From: Scylla paramamosain
Lineage: Eukaryota > Arthropoda > Malacostraca > Decapoda > Portunidae
Direction of reading: 5' to 3'
NCBI RefSeq assembly: GCF_035594125.1
Contig: NC_087166.1
Location: forward strand, 17,419,766-17,483,765
Length of the DNA stretch: 64,000 nucleotides
Part shown: positions 11,666-22,089 of the stretch, piece by piece
How the letters are laid out: each line of letters opens with the position of its first letter
Position numbering within the stretch: position 1 is the first letter of the stretch
Made by a program: the position numbers and the translations under genes
Notes under the pieces: generated by a model
Databases searched by the model: none
The model's input: the letters and a program-made list of their open reading frames with translations, nothing else
What the model was told of the DNA's origin: nothing

Positions 11666-13498
11666 TCAGAAGTGCAGGGTGGTATCATCAGCATAGGAGT
11701 GGATAGGACAAGAAGTTTGGTTTAGAAGATCATTAATGAATAATAAGAAGAGAGTGGGTGACAGGACAGAACCCTGAGGAACACCACTGTTAATAGATTT
11801 AGGAGAAGAACAGTGACCGTCTACCACAGCAGCAATAGAACGGTCAGAAAAGAAACTTGAGATGAAGTTACAGAGAGAAGGATAGAAACCGTAGGAGGGT
11901 AGTTTTGAAATCAAAGCTTTGTGCCAGACTCTATCAAAGGCTTTTGATATGTCCAAGGCAACAGCAAAAGTTTCACCAAAGTCTCTAAAAGAGGATGACC
12001 AAGACTCAGTAAGGAAAGCCAGAAGATCACCAGTAGAGCGGCCTTGACGGAACCCATACTGGCGATCAGATAGAAGGTTGTCAAGTGATAGATGTTTAAG
12101 AATCTTCCTGTTGAGGATAGATTCAAAAACTTTAGATAAGCAGGAAATTAAAGCAATAGAACGGTAGTTTGAGGGATTAGAGCGGTCACCCTTTTTAGGA
12201 ACAGGTTGAATGTAGGCAAACTTCCAGCAAGAAGGAAAGGTAGATGTTGACAGACAGAGCTGAAAGAGTTTGACTAGGCAAGGTGCAAGCACGGAGGCAC
12301 AGTTTCGGAGAACAATAGGAGGGACCCCATCAGGTCCATAAGCCTTCCGAGGGTTTAGACCAGCGAGGGCATGGAAAACATCATTATGAAGAATTTTAAT
12401 ACGTGGCATGAAGTAGTCAGAGGGTGGAGGAGAGGGAGGAACAAGCCCAGAATCGTCCAAGGTAGACTTTCTAGCAAAGGTTTGAGCAAAGAGTTCAGCT
12501 TTAGAAATAGATGTGATAGCAGTGGTGCCATCTGGTTGAAGTAGAGGAGGGAAAGAAGAAGAAGCAAAGTTATTAGAGATATTTTTGGCTAGATGCCAGA
12601 AATCACGAGGGGAGTTAGATCTTGAAAGGTTTTGACATTTTCTGTTAATGAAGGAGTTTTTGGCTAGTTGGAGAACAGACTTGGCATGGTTCCGGGCAGA
12701 AATATAAAGTGCATGAGATTCTGGTGATGGAAGGCTTAAGTACCTTTTGTGGGCCACCTCTCTATCATGTATAGCACGAGAACAAGCTGTGTTAAACCAA
12801 GGTTTAGAAGGTTTAGAACGAGAAAAAGAGTGAGGAATGTACGCCTCCATGCCAGACACTATCACCTCTGTTATGCGCTCAGCACACAAAGACGGGTCTC
12901 TGACACGGAAGCAGTAGTCATTCCAAGGAAAATCAGCAAAATACCTCCTCAGGTCCCCCCAACTAGCAGAGGCAAAACGCCAGAGGCACCTTCGCTTAGG
13001 GGGATCCTGAGGAGGGATTGGAGTGATAGGACAAGATAAAGATACGAGATTGTGATCGGAGGAGCCCAACGGAGAAGAAAGGGTGACAGCATAAGCAGAA
13101 GGATTAGAGGTCAGGAAAAGGTCAAGAATGTTGGGCGTATCTCCAAGACGGTCAGGAATACGAGTAGGGTGTTGCACCAATTGCTCTAGGTCATGGAGGA
13201 TAGCAAAGTTGTAGGCTAGTTCACCAGGATGGTCAGTGAAGGGAGAGGAAAGCCAAAGCTGGTGGTGAACATTGAAGTCTCCAAGAATGGAGATCTCTGC
13301 AAAAGGGAAGAGGGTCAGAATGTGCTCCACTTTGGAAGTTAAGTAGTCAAAGAATTTCTTATAGTCAGAGGAGTTAGGAGAGAGGTATACAGCACAGATA
13401 AATTTAGTATGAGAATGACTCTGTAGTCGTAGCCAGATGGTGGAAAACTCGGAAGATTCAAGAGCGTGGGCACGAGAGCAGTTTAAGTCATTGCGCAC
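11666..13498 (-). CDS. LINE L endonuclease-reverse transcriptase ORF (610 codons, partial)
   Basis: Non-LTR retrotransposon polyprotein. It nicks target DNA and copies element RNA by target-primed reverse transcription in the nucleus. Visible motifs are the APE-type LGDFNVHH (residues 73-79) and SSDHN (146-150); RT blocks YGPDGVPP (387-394), [16 protein letters not shown] (444-459), [10 protein letters not shown] (482-491), the catalytic Asp in ALDISKAFD (514-522), [13 protein letters not shown] (572-584) and SYADD (601-605). The first 100 residues, including the endonuclease TET glutamate motif, are encoded upstream (13511-13813) but are separated by a TGA. The C-terminal domain continues in another frame at 11694-11248 and 11351-10929 after an internal deletion. 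It is therefore inactive as it stands, although long stretches are intact. Confidence 0.9.
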   Translation of the reverse strand: MRNDLNCSRAHALESSEFSTIWLRLQSHSHTKFICAVYLSPNSSDYKKFFDYLTSKVEHILTLFPFAEISILGDFNVHHQLWLSSPFTDHPGELAYNFAILHDLEQLVQHPTRIPDRLGDTPNILDLFLTSNPSAYAVTLSSPLGSSDHNLVSLSCPITPIPPQDPPKRRCLWRFASASWGDLRRYFADFPWNDYCFRVRDPSLCAERITEVIVSGMEAYIPHSFSRSKPSKPWFNTACSRAIHDREVAHKRYLSLPSPESHALYISARNHAKSVLQLAKNSFINRKCQNLSRSNSPRDFWHLAKNISNNFASSSFPPLLQPDGTTAITSISKAELFAQTFARKSTLDDSGLVPPSPPPSDYFMPRIKILHNDVFHALAGLNPRKAYGPDGVPPIVLRNCASVLAPCLVKLFQLCLSTSTFPSCWKFAYIQPVPKKGDRSNPSNYRSIALISCLSKVFESILNRKILKHLSLDNLLSDRQYGFRQGRSTGDLLAFLTESWSSSFRDFGETFAVALDISKAFDRVWHKALISKLPSYGFYPSLCNFISSFFSDRSIAAVVDGHCSSPKSINSGVPQGSVLSPTLFLLFINDLLNQTSCPIHSYADDTTLHF

Positions 13499-13510
13499 AT
13501 AAACGCAGCA

Positions 13511-13813
13511 TCAAGCTTTGGATCGAAAATGAGGATAGAGAAAGTAGGAGGGAACAGAAAAGGGGCTACTGTCAGTTGCCTCAGACACCTGAGTTTCAGT
13601 GAGGAAAAGATGATGAGGTTTAGAAGAGGAGAGGTGGTGTTCTACAGATTGAAAATTAGATCTTAGACCGCGAATGTTGCAGAAGTTAATGAAGAAAAAG
13701 TTGAGGGGGGTGTCAAGACACTTAGGGTCGTCGACGGAAAGGCAGTCCGACCTGGGGACATTTATGGTCCCCTCCCCAGATGGGGACTCCGAGGCTGGTG
13801 TAGGAGTCGCCAT
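13511..13813 (-). CDS. LINE L ORF, N-terminal segment
   Basis: A short leader starting MATPTPASESPSGEG passes into the beginning of the APE endonuclease: FFINFCNIRGLRSNF, then FLTETQV with the catalytic glutamate. The same start and a near-identical leader occur in the copies at 42807, 54090 (start changed) and 36459 (+ strand). It ends at a TGA where the sister copy at 42.5 kb has a glycine codon, so one substitution separates it from the downstream 610-codon frame. The ATG at 13813 is preceded by an A/T-rich stretch conserved between copies. Confidence 0.85.
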   Translation of the reverse strand: MATPTPASESPSGEGTINVPRSDCLSVDDPKCLDTPLNFFFINFCNIRGLRSNFQSVEHHLSSSKPHHLFLTETQVSEATDSSPFSVPSYFLYPHFRSKA

Positions 13814-14047
13814 GATTTTAAAATTTTTGAGTGAAGGGTGTGTTTGTTATTAGGTGCTTCTAGTTTTGTGTGGAGGAAGAGAGTTGTCTTTAGAGGGCAG
13901 GCTGTGACTACCCCCCTTGTGTTGTGAGACACAAAGGGAAGTGAGGTCACAGCTGGGTTTAATGATAAGTTCACAGCACCCCCTGAACAGTGCTTTAGAC
14001 CTCAATGGGAGTAATTATCGTTTCGGCAGGTGTCTACTGCCTCCTCC

Positions 14048-14473
14048 ATCCATCCATGTATTTAGTAGGCAGTACCCTTCAATTTGCTTCACAGATAGGA
14101 ATATTTATTTATCTTAGAAATATTTTGCCTTTGATGGATTAATACTCTATACTTATCCCAAAATGAGATCCACTCAATAATATTTTCTGAAAATTTTGGT
14201 AATAGGATGTTAGGTTGGCCTCTCATTGCAGAATTATGAGGGTTTTATTAGTTAAGTTATTTCTTAATAGTTCCAATTGATCTTCAAATTTAGCAAAATG
14301 TTCGCTGTATTTTAATTCCTGTTGTTCATAAGAGCTTATTTTAATAATTTGTATACTACACCTTCATTACTTCATCCCCCATCTTTCGGTCTATGAATGG
14401 TCTGAGATGGCAGCACACGTGCCGCCTACCTATATAGTTCTAGTATACTCGTACCTCATCTCGCCATTTATTT

Positions 14474-14476
<3 letters not shown>
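14048..14476. other. Unassigned sequence between LINE copies
   Basis: AT-rich, no gene or repeat recognised on either strand. It ends at a (TA)n array. Confidence 0.3.

Positions 14477-14544
<68 letters not shown>
14477..14544. repeat. (TA)n microsatellite
   Basis: About 68 bp of AT dinucleotides, about 110 bp before the 3' end of the next - strand L copy. It is close to the LINE end but does not touch it. Confidence 0.95.
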
Positions 14545-14546
<2 letters not shown>

Positions 14547-14652
14547 GGAGGAACAGAAACCTAGGAATTGTTTTTTTGAGGTCCTTTTCCAGTCCTTTGT
14601 TAATGGACCTATTAATTTGGTCATATGTCTGTTTATTTATTTATTTTTTTTT

Positions 14653-15245
14653 TATGTAGGAGGGACACCGGCCAAGGACAAAAAAAAAAAAAAGCGCACT
14701 GAGAGTCTGAAGCGGTAGTCAAAAATTGAAGGATAAGTGTCTTGAGATCTTCTTCAAGGAGTTCAAGTCCTAAGAGGGTGGAAATACAGAAGCGGGCAGG
14801 GAGTTCCAGAATTAACCAGAGAAAGGAATGAATGATTGAGAATACTGGCTAATTCCTGCATTAGAGAGGTAGACAAAATAAGGGTGAGAGAAAGAAGAAA
14901 GTCTTGTGCGGCGAGGCCGCGGGAGGAGGGGAAACAATTAGCAATATCAGAAGAGCAGTCAGCATGAAAATAGCGGTAGAAGATAGCAAGAGATACAACA
15001 TTGCGTCGATGAGAAAGAGGCTGAACGCAGTCAGTTTGAGGAGAGATGATGATGAGACCCAGTCTAAAAGAGCGATATGAGTGGAACCCCCTCAGACATG
15101 TGAAGCATACTCCGTACATGGACGGATAAGGTCTTGTACAGAGTTAGCAGTTGGTGGGTAGCGGGTGAAAAAAAAAAAAAAAAAAAAAAAGGCAGAAACG
15201 TCTCAGAACGCCTAACTTCATAGTACCTCTTTAAGCTAGAGATTT
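14653..15245 (-). mobile_element. LINE family L, 5'-truncated 3' fragment
   Basis: Holds the 3' end (ATGTAGGAGGGACACCGG on the + strand), the 3'UTR and the C-terminal coding region (SLTLILSTSLMQELASILNH in a shifted frame). It stops at the TTTAAGCTAGAGAT position, where sister copies continue into the RT. A homopolymer A tract at 15170-15190 interrupts it. The 5' truncation is what incomplete target-primed reverse transcription normally produces. Confidence 0.85.
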
Positions 15246-16254
15246 ACTCGCCTTGGTCTCGGTTCTGCTTTGTTTATCGGTTCTATTTGAACAGTCACCG
15301 CCTCTATTTGTCTTGTTTTTCGTTAGATGTCTTCCGTCACATCCCTGCGGTCCGTTTCCCAGTTTATATCTTTGTTCCACGGGAATAAGATGGTCAGTTG
15401 GTGAGGCCACTCTAGCACTTAAGTTGTGGTCTTGGTCAATATCTCAGCCTTGGCCCTAGGACCTCGAATTGTCCTAATCTCACATCCTCTTTTTAGCGGG
15501 ATTACTCTGGGAGTGTTGCTGTGGCCTACTAATGTAGCACGAAACATCGGTTAAGAAGCTTGTACAACCTTTAGTAATGACAAAGAAGTCAGTCTTACTC
15601 ACTTGAGGCACCAGAAATAATTATGGGGACTTTTTCTGGGTATTACCCCTCATCACTAAATATAATTACAAATATCTGATAAGTTAGGTATTGTTCAGGC
15701 CGGTTGGGATCGGTGGCGAGTTGGTGTTACTAGGCGATACGAACCAGTGGCTGGCCGTGTTTTCGTAGTAAAGACAGGCTTCTTTGCAGTTGTTCTTGGT
15801 TCTGTGCTTCTAAGCATAGAAGCATTAAGCAACTTAATAAATTTTAAAAGGCGCAAGCAGTAAAGTGGGAGAGATACAACTTAAATGGCGGTTGACCGGC
15901 GACTGCTGGGTGACTACTGAGATTTGCTTGGCTAGCAGGCTCACTCCCTCGTGGGCTCACAGCTCCCCATGTCGGAACAAAAGCTATACGTCTTTCATAC
16001 CCTTCTAGCTCGCTTTTCTTTATTTCAATAACTACTGCTTAGTTTCTACTAAATTAACCTTCATTACCCTTTAATATAACTTTACAATTTATATAGAAAT
16101 CACAACACAAACCAAAATATGAATTGACTTTGTGCGTGATACAAGTGGAAATTTCCAAAAACTATTTACTTTCCAAAGTGAAACAGATCCTTTACCATTT
16201 TTTCATCATTCAGCATTGCATGGGTAAGTAAATTCACGAAAGTGAAAAAAAAAA
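15246..16254. other. Unassigned sequence
   Basis: Mixed-composition sequence with no recognised gene, repeat or exon. It lies just upstream of the DH-domain exon and presumably belongs to the host gene's preceding intron. Confidence 0.3.
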
Positions 16255-16441
16255 GCTTGATTTCCGATCTTCACCTAATTTTAGAATTTAGCAAACCAAA
16301 TAATGCCTCAAAAAACCTTCACTATCTACTAGATAACTAGATAACTATCCCCTCTTCTTCGGTGACCCTCAGCTTTCATCCTCGTCTACAATGAACATAC
16401 TTGGATAAAAAATCATAACTGCAAATTTCACGTCTCTTGTC

Positions 16442-16472
<31 letters not shown>

Positions 16473-16520
16473 GTGACACCTTCTACATTAAACATTTTCG
16501 GGCTCTCCTTCCCGGAAATT
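16255..16520 (+). mobile_element. LINE family L remnant
   Basis: Degenerate + strand sequence resembling the region around [14 protein letters not shown] and TLNILGLSF. The latter motif appears twice (about 16385 and 16485) on either side of a T-tract, so the piece is rearranged. Confidence 0.5.
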
Positions 16521-16533
16521 CAGAACATACATT

Positions 16534-16538
<5 letters not shown>

Positions 16539-16615
<77 letters not shown>

Positions 16616-16631
16616 ACACACACACACACAC
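16539..16631. repeat. (CA)n microsatellite
   Basis: About 93 bp of CA dinucleotides with one TA interruption at 16610. It ends about 40 bp before the splice acceptor of the first DH exon. Confidence 0.95.
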
Positions 16632-16672
16632 CTGAATCTTTTAAACTTTCAGTACATTTCTACTTATATCAG

Positions 16673-16834
16673 CAGGTTGGTGGACTAAGGCAAGATCTAA
16701 GAAGTAAACGTATACAGGAGCTAGTAGCCACTGAGCGCGACTATGTAACTGATCTGGAGGCTCTCCTACATGTGGCCGACAGAACCCGGTACTTTATCAT
16801 AAATCCTCATATCCTCTTGGGCAACACAAAGCAG
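16673..16834 (+). CDS. DH-domain RhoGEF gene, exon a (start of the DH domain)
   Basis: Encodes RSKRIQELVATERDYV followed by TDLEALLHVADRTRYF and IINPHILLGNTKQ. TERDYVxDLE is the hallmark CR1 helix of Dbl-homology domains, which load GTP on Rho-family GTPases such as Rac, Rho or Cdc42. The exon is preceded by a pyrimidine-rich TTCTACTTATATCAG acceptor (an alternative CAG gives 16676) and ends in phase 0 at a GTAAGA donor. The next exon at 49331 continues the same domain in frame. Base composition differs clearly from the surrounding repeats. By memory the domain is closest to the Tuba/DNMBP-ARHGEF37/38 group, but the subfamily is not settled. Confidence 0.85.
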
Positions 16835-16840
16835 GTAAGA

Positions 16841-18399
16841 GAAGATCCTTAATGTGTAATGTATGGTGAGTAATAAGTTGCTGTTCACAAGTCTATAGAT
16901 ATACTAAATTTTCTAATATTTTTCCTTGTACATAATTGATGCTTAGATACGAGAGATTTCATGGTTTGACATTTTGGCCAATCAATTATGGTCTCTTGGT
17001 ACCCTTCTCATGAAATAGTTCGAAGCAAAGGAAGGTAGTAAAACTGAGGACCAATTGTGATATTCCTTGCTGGGAAAACTTATGGAGAAATTTTGTGTTT
17101 AATTAATCCAAGTTTTCAGTTGGTCACATTGCATATTGACGTATAATTGTTCTTGTTACGCACTTGTAGCGTATGACCTAAACATAACTTGAGCTGAAGT
17201 CTTGAATTTTCTTATTTCCTTGTTGCTGCAATTACTTCCAGTCTTTGATCTGCCGTCCTCCCCATTAATAAAACGGATGATGCAATTTTATGCATGAATT
17301 GTTCAATTCCTGAAGTCCTGGACGTCTGGAGAAAGTGGAGTGTGCAGTATAGTAGTGGATAGACCAGGGAGTTAGATTTAGATAATTTATAAATAACAAG
17401 AAAAGAGTGAGAGATCGATGTCATGTGCAGCGAATTAAACATAAGAGGAAATGGCGAAGAAGAGGTAGAGGGAAGGAGAGACGAGGCGAAGAGAGTCATG
17501 ACCGGTGAAAGGCGCCCTTCCCGCTGAGTAGGCTGCAGTAGTTGTTTTTGTCTTCCTCAGGCCCTCATTCCTCTTTTGAGCACCATGCTGGGAGTGCTAC
17601 TGTTTTAAAAATTATAAAGTATTAAACAACATGGCTTAGTTAAATTGTCACTAACCCCTTCGGCAAAGTGTAGCAAGCAAACTTATCAAAATCTCGCTGC
17701 TCGTAGTGTGTGGCAGGCGGGTGCAACACATAACTCCCCGTCCCATCCATGTACTTCCCCCTTCTTTATTATGTGACTTCCCTCCACTTTGAGAAGGGCG
17801 CGAGTAAAGTGCGTACCCTCTACGTGAGTGCGTGACCCTCTATGTTCTGTTTGGGAGCAGCCTGTTTATGTATACGTTGTTGTGCTGTTAAGTTTCAGTG
17901 TTCTTTAAGGAGCTCTTGGCTTAGAGGACACTTGAGTGCGGTGCTGTGGCGTCTGTTTCTTCTCCGAGCCCAATCTGTTCTGGGTGGCCATGGTTCATCT
18001 TTTGAGAAAACACAGATGGTGTTGCATGGCGGAAGGAGAGATAGTGTTCTATGAATATGGATATAGTCTTGTAGTTTAAGAGAGCAGTATGCCGTAGAAT
18101 ATCATGATCTTTATATATGTTTGTCGCTTGTCATAGCTGTGCCTCTTGAAATGTGGATATTGATTTTTTCCCAGCTGTTGAGAGTGACTATGCTGCTGTA
18201 ATATTATCTTGCCTGTGAGAGGTGAAACAGGCTGAAGACCTCAGTTGTGTCATTCTCCACTGGACGCTAGAAGGATCCTGTGGAAATGAATGTGAGTTCC
18301 ACACTGCGCTGCGCCGGAGGCAGAGTAGAGAGGTTGACCCACGTGGTGGCACCCGAGAGGAGCGGAACCTGGTGTAGTGACCGTCTTTGTACAGTGTGC
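16841..18399. other. Intronic sequence, no gene recognised
   Basis: No exon or convincing transposon protein was seen. The right part (about 17820-18399) may belong to an LTR-like unit that ends at 18523. Confidence 0.3.
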
Positions 18400-18523
18400 A
18401 AAAGTCTAGAAGGACCTTGTAACCCGCAGTTAAGCCTTGCACCAAGTTATCGAGGTGGTGACTTGGAGTAGGAGGCCGAGATAAAGGCCGCTGTGAGAGG
18501 GGCAGGATTCGTGGTAGTAACAC
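18400..18523. repeat. LTR-like terminal segment, copy 1
   Basis: Similar in order and wording to 21800-21953. Both contain an AGTCT(C/A)-rich, ACC(C/T)TGTA stretch, a GGAGGTGG/GAGGTGGTG block and finish GTGGTCGTAACA or GTGGTAGTAACA. The shared end looks like a retrotransposon LTR terminus. No primer site or coding region is attached, so these could be solo-LTR remnants. Confidence 0.4.
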
Positions 18524-18525
18524 AA

Positions 18526-19060
18526 AACAGAACCCTGAGGAACATTATTGTTAATAAACTTTTCAGAACATTAACTGACTATCAAAGAAGTAATAAAGTG
18601 GTCAGAAAGGAAAATTGACATGAAGGACAGAAACCGTGCGATGGTAGTTTGTATATTAAAATTTTCTACCAGACAGTAAAGGTTTTACCAATATTTGTAA
18701 GATGATGGCCAAGACTCTTCGAGAAGGACAGATCACTAATAGAACGGCCATGATGGAAAAACACATATATAATGTTGTGAAGCGTTAGATGATTAAGAAC
18801 CTTCCTGTTGGGGATATATTAAAAAAAAAAAAAAAAAAAGAAAAATAGAGAAGTGACGCAATAGGTCGGTATTTTGATGGGCTTTTGTGGTCACCCATTT
18901 TAGGAGCAGACTGAATGTAGGCAAACTTCCAGGAGGAAGAAAAGGTATGAGTTGACAGAGTTGAAAGAGTATGACCAAGCACGTTATGAACACGGAGAAC
19001 AATGGAAAAAAACACTATCGGGTCCATAAGCCTTCTGAAGGTGAAGGGCACTGAGGGCAT
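18526..19060 (-). mobile_element. LINE family L fragment, left half of an interrupted copy
   Basis: Degenerate RT region on the - strand, recognisable by the FAYIQ(P/S)xPKxGD and NYRPIA blocks. The continuation is at 20201-20530. Between the two halves lies the 1.14-kb solo-LTR-like element. About 30 bp of LINE are missing between two GGCATG motifs, so a microhomology deletion appears to have preceded the LTR insertion. Confidence 0.75.
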
Positions 19061-20200
19061 TGTCACCATCCCGGTTATCTTTCCAAGAAAGTGGACGCTA
19101 CACTGATTCCAGAAAGTTTTGAAGATGTGCATTTTTAAAGGCCTCGAATGCCTATCCGGCCTATCCGAAATCGCCAGCTATTAAACCCTCTCACAGCCCT
19201 TACCTTGGCACAGCACGCTAGAAATCACCTCAATACCAGATCAATGTTGTGGTAGAAAACACAATTGTTCTATATAATAACATGATATATTAATAATAAT
19301 GTAAACACACAAACAAATTGAGGAAGTACACATAAAGGAAATTAGGAAACCAATTTCTATCCTAGACTAACAAAGGATAAATCCCACTCTCACTCACAAG
19401 AGATTCCCCCTTTTACTCAGGCTCTTATATCGCCTCCCTTATTGCTCAAAGGTTATACACCTCAATATATGACATTTTCGTCAAAACTAAAACCCTTTTA
19501 CTCCTTCATAGGCTGCTGAAATATTTTCTCTAACTACAGGAATTTCCCCAGACACCGTCTCCGCGTCATTAAATAACAATTCCCGTATATCAACTCCTCA
19601 AACCACATAAGACATTACCACTATTACCATAGATCACCTATCACCACCCCCAAAGACACTAATAACGCTGCAACACCACCACAACCCCAACCACAAAATG
19701 GCTTCCTCTCAACCAGACGCTATCCCCTCAGCGTTACATAAACATTACTCACCAACCAAATTTCAGCGGACAAGAGCTCTTGGTACCACAAAAGACTCAT
19801 CAACCTGATCCTGGATATTAGGGTTATGCCACCAAATCACTAATACCTCCACACACACATTCTGTCCCCACACCGCACCCGAATTTAATTATCCCTTGAG
19901 AACACCGCATTTCCCAATCCCTTCAGGGCCCCTGGTGCTCTGAAATTCCGCTGAGTCAGATACACAAGCCAGGCGTATATCGTCCCCTCATCTCCACACA
20001 TCTCATTTCAAATACACTTTTTCCCTTACATATACATTCATATAAAGAACTTGAATTATGAAGAGAATAATAAATGAGTAAATTAGTTTTACACTAACTT
20101 ATAACCAAGAATAAGGATATGTTTTAAAAGGAAAACGGAACACGGGGGACACTAAGAAAACGTGTTCCTTTTCAGGGTAAACTCGGCCAATAACATGAAA
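19061..20200. mobile_element. Solo-LTR-like element inside LINE L
   Basis: Starts TGTCACCATCCCGG and ends near AATAACATGAAA. It is flanked by GCAT on both sides (19057-19060 and 20201-20204), a 4-bp target duplication within a known LINE sequence, so its borders are well defined. A second copy lies at 62640-63728, begins TGTCACGATC and ends ACATGACA (a TG...CA terminus). It has no coding capacity. Length, ends and target duplication fit a solo LTR of a Ty3/gypsy-type element. Confidence 0.7.
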
Positions 20201-20530
20201 GCATGAAATAGTTAGAGATGGAGGGTTCTAAATCACAGAGACGTTTTGCCAAATCTCTGAGTGAAGAGTTCACCTTTAATGATAAATGAGATGGTAGTGG
20301 TGTCATCAGACTGAAATAGAGGATGGAAAGAGATAAAAAAAAAAAATGCTGTTGGAGATTTTTTTTTTTTTTTTTTTTTGGAAAAAAAAGTCACCAGAAG
20401 TCACCAGAGGAGTTAGATCCGGATAACTTTTTTGTCACTCTCCGTTAATGAAGCAGTTTTGACTACTTGAAAATAGTTTCAGCACACAGAGATACGTCTC
20501 TGTCATAAAAGTTGTAGTCATTTCATGGAA
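20201..20530 (-). mobile_element. LINE family L fragment, right half of the interrupted copy
   Basis: Continues the copy from 18526-19060 towards its 5' side: the region around [11 protein letters not shown], the polyserine [11 protein letters not shown] equivalent and the SFINRK block, all badly decayed. A T-tract at 20360-20380 interrupts it. Confidence 0.7.
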
Positions 20531-20731
20531 AAAAGAAAAAAAAAAGTCTCCAGGCCCGTTTATTTCTGAAACTTTTCTGGTACGTGACCCCTTTCAGTAT
20601 TACCAAAACAACCATGACTCACACCCTTATAAGCCTTCTAAAAACGTACTAATTTTCAATGGCACTGATACATTGTAATGTACAGCGAGATAACGCAATG
20701 AAGAAAGTAAGAATGATGAAAGAGAAAAGAC

Positions 20732-20734
<3 letters not shown>

Positions 20735-20771
<37 letters not shown>
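20735..20771. repeat. (GA)n microsatellite
   Basis: GA dinucleotides over about 37 bp. Confidence 0.95.
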
Positions 20772-20773
<2 letters not shown>

Positions 20774-20970
20774 ATGGTACAGTACCTAGATGTACGATGT
20801 GGAGTGGTCGCCCACAGCCATTAACTTACCATAAGAATTTCTGCGCACAGATGCTCTCCTTCCTGTTCAGTCAGTCTCACATATTTTGCTGCAAAGGAGT
20901 TGCCCTTGACAAAGAAATTATCACTATTCTTTTAGCCCCTTTTTAAAAGTAAAGTTTTTTTTTTATTCAA

Positions 20971-20974
<4 letters not shown>

Positions 20975-21018
<44 letters not shown>

Positions 21019-21020
21019 GT
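20975..21020. repeat. (GT)n microsatellite
   Basis: GT dinucleotides over about 45 bp with one GC interruption near the end. Confidence 0.95.
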
Positions 21021-21799
21021 CGCACTTCCCCACCCCCCAACTCAACAGCAGCGCGGGAAGGCGGTTGGAGAACTTTGTCACGCTCAGACGCTACCCTGTT
21101 GTTGGAAGAGACAGACGTGCTCTAGTATTTACCGGAGACTGAGGCGGGATACTAGGTAGCCGGATCAATTGCCTTAAGGGGAATAAGTGAGTCATTATCG
21201 GACGTACGTCCCGGCCTATTTATATAGAATAGGAGTCTACACAGTAGTCTGCCAGTAGGGGTAGTAGTGAATTACACCCAGGGAAGTGACTCCTCGGCTG
21301 TATAAGTGTACAAATTGAGCTTTGTGCACGGTGAGAGGTGACTAACCCACCTGTGTGTTCGTGGGCACTCTTCCGTTTTATAATAGTTTCTTGTGTCTTT
21401 TGTTAGTGTCCCTGTTTATTTTAAATGCCACTGTGAGCTGAGACAGTTCAGTTGCAGAAAACCTAAGTAATTAGCTGCATAGCGAACTACTCTCTCCCCA
21501 GGTTCAAATAAGGCCTGTTGCCCAGGAGGCAGTAAACAATACTACTCGGTTTGAGACTATAACACTCTTTTGGGCAGTAGGAGGACTGTGTGGACTGTGT
21601 TGACTGTGTGGACTGGGTGAAAGTTCAACGGGGTATTATACCTTGAACATAAATGCATTGTTGTATGTTAACTCTTTTTCCTAGACGTGGTTGTCGATTC
21701 TTCTGGAGCTGTGGGGGTTGAGTGATGTTTGGAGCATCTCCCTTGTCTGTGGGTCGGTAAAAAAGATTTGCAACCTCAAATTAGTGTGACCTGGAGTTA
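21021..21799. other. Intronic sequence, possibly LTR-like
   Basis: No protein similarity was seen. It leads directly into the LTR-like end at 21800-21953, so part of it may be the body of that LTR. Confidence 0.3.
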
Positions 21800-21953
21800 C
21801 GACAGTTGTAGAAAGGGTGCCGAAGTCTCAGGGGACCCTGTACACTTGTATTAGAGCCCTGCACTGAGTCCACGTAGGAGGTGGCTCAGTGAAGTTAGTC
21901 CAAGTATGGCAACTTGGTGAAGGGGCTGTGAATTGTGGTCGTAACAACATCTA
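21800..21953. repeat. LTR-like terminal segment, copy 2
   Basis: Partner of 18400-18523, ending TGTGGTCGTAACA. Upstream sequence from about 21160 could be the rest of an LTR, but no second border was found. Confidence 0.4.
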
Positions 21954-22089
21954 AAAGATTAATAACAGTAGAGAGGCCAATAAAAAAAAAAATGTTTATT
22001 AATGTTAATCAATGTTTGCTACTTTTTTTTTTTTATTAACAACAGTTTATTTCATCATGCATTTTAATGAAAAGGATGAATTTGCTTTT

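Larger units (their letters stand above)
10837..14047 (-). mobile_element. LINE family L, near-full-length copy (reference copy)
   Basis: This is the most complete copy. The 5' end (about 14047) is shared with the copies ending at 43047 and 54338. A 5'UTR of about 230 bp leads to the ATG at 13813. One ORF encodes an APE endonuclease and a reverse transcriptase, followed by a short 3'UTR to 10837 and an A/T-rich tail. No separate ORF1 was found. Lesions by comparison with sister copies are a nonsense codon at about 13504 and an internal deletion of about 90 bp at about 11672. The single-ORF layout resembles RTE-like elements, but the RT motifs look closer to the CR1/Jockey group, so the clade is left open. 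Confidence 0.9.

Noticed and set aside
12749..13039. Open frames antisense to the LINE ORF (96 codons, repeated at 41750 and 53135)
   Set aside because: They recur only because the LINE copies are similar; sense-strand motifs explain the conservation.
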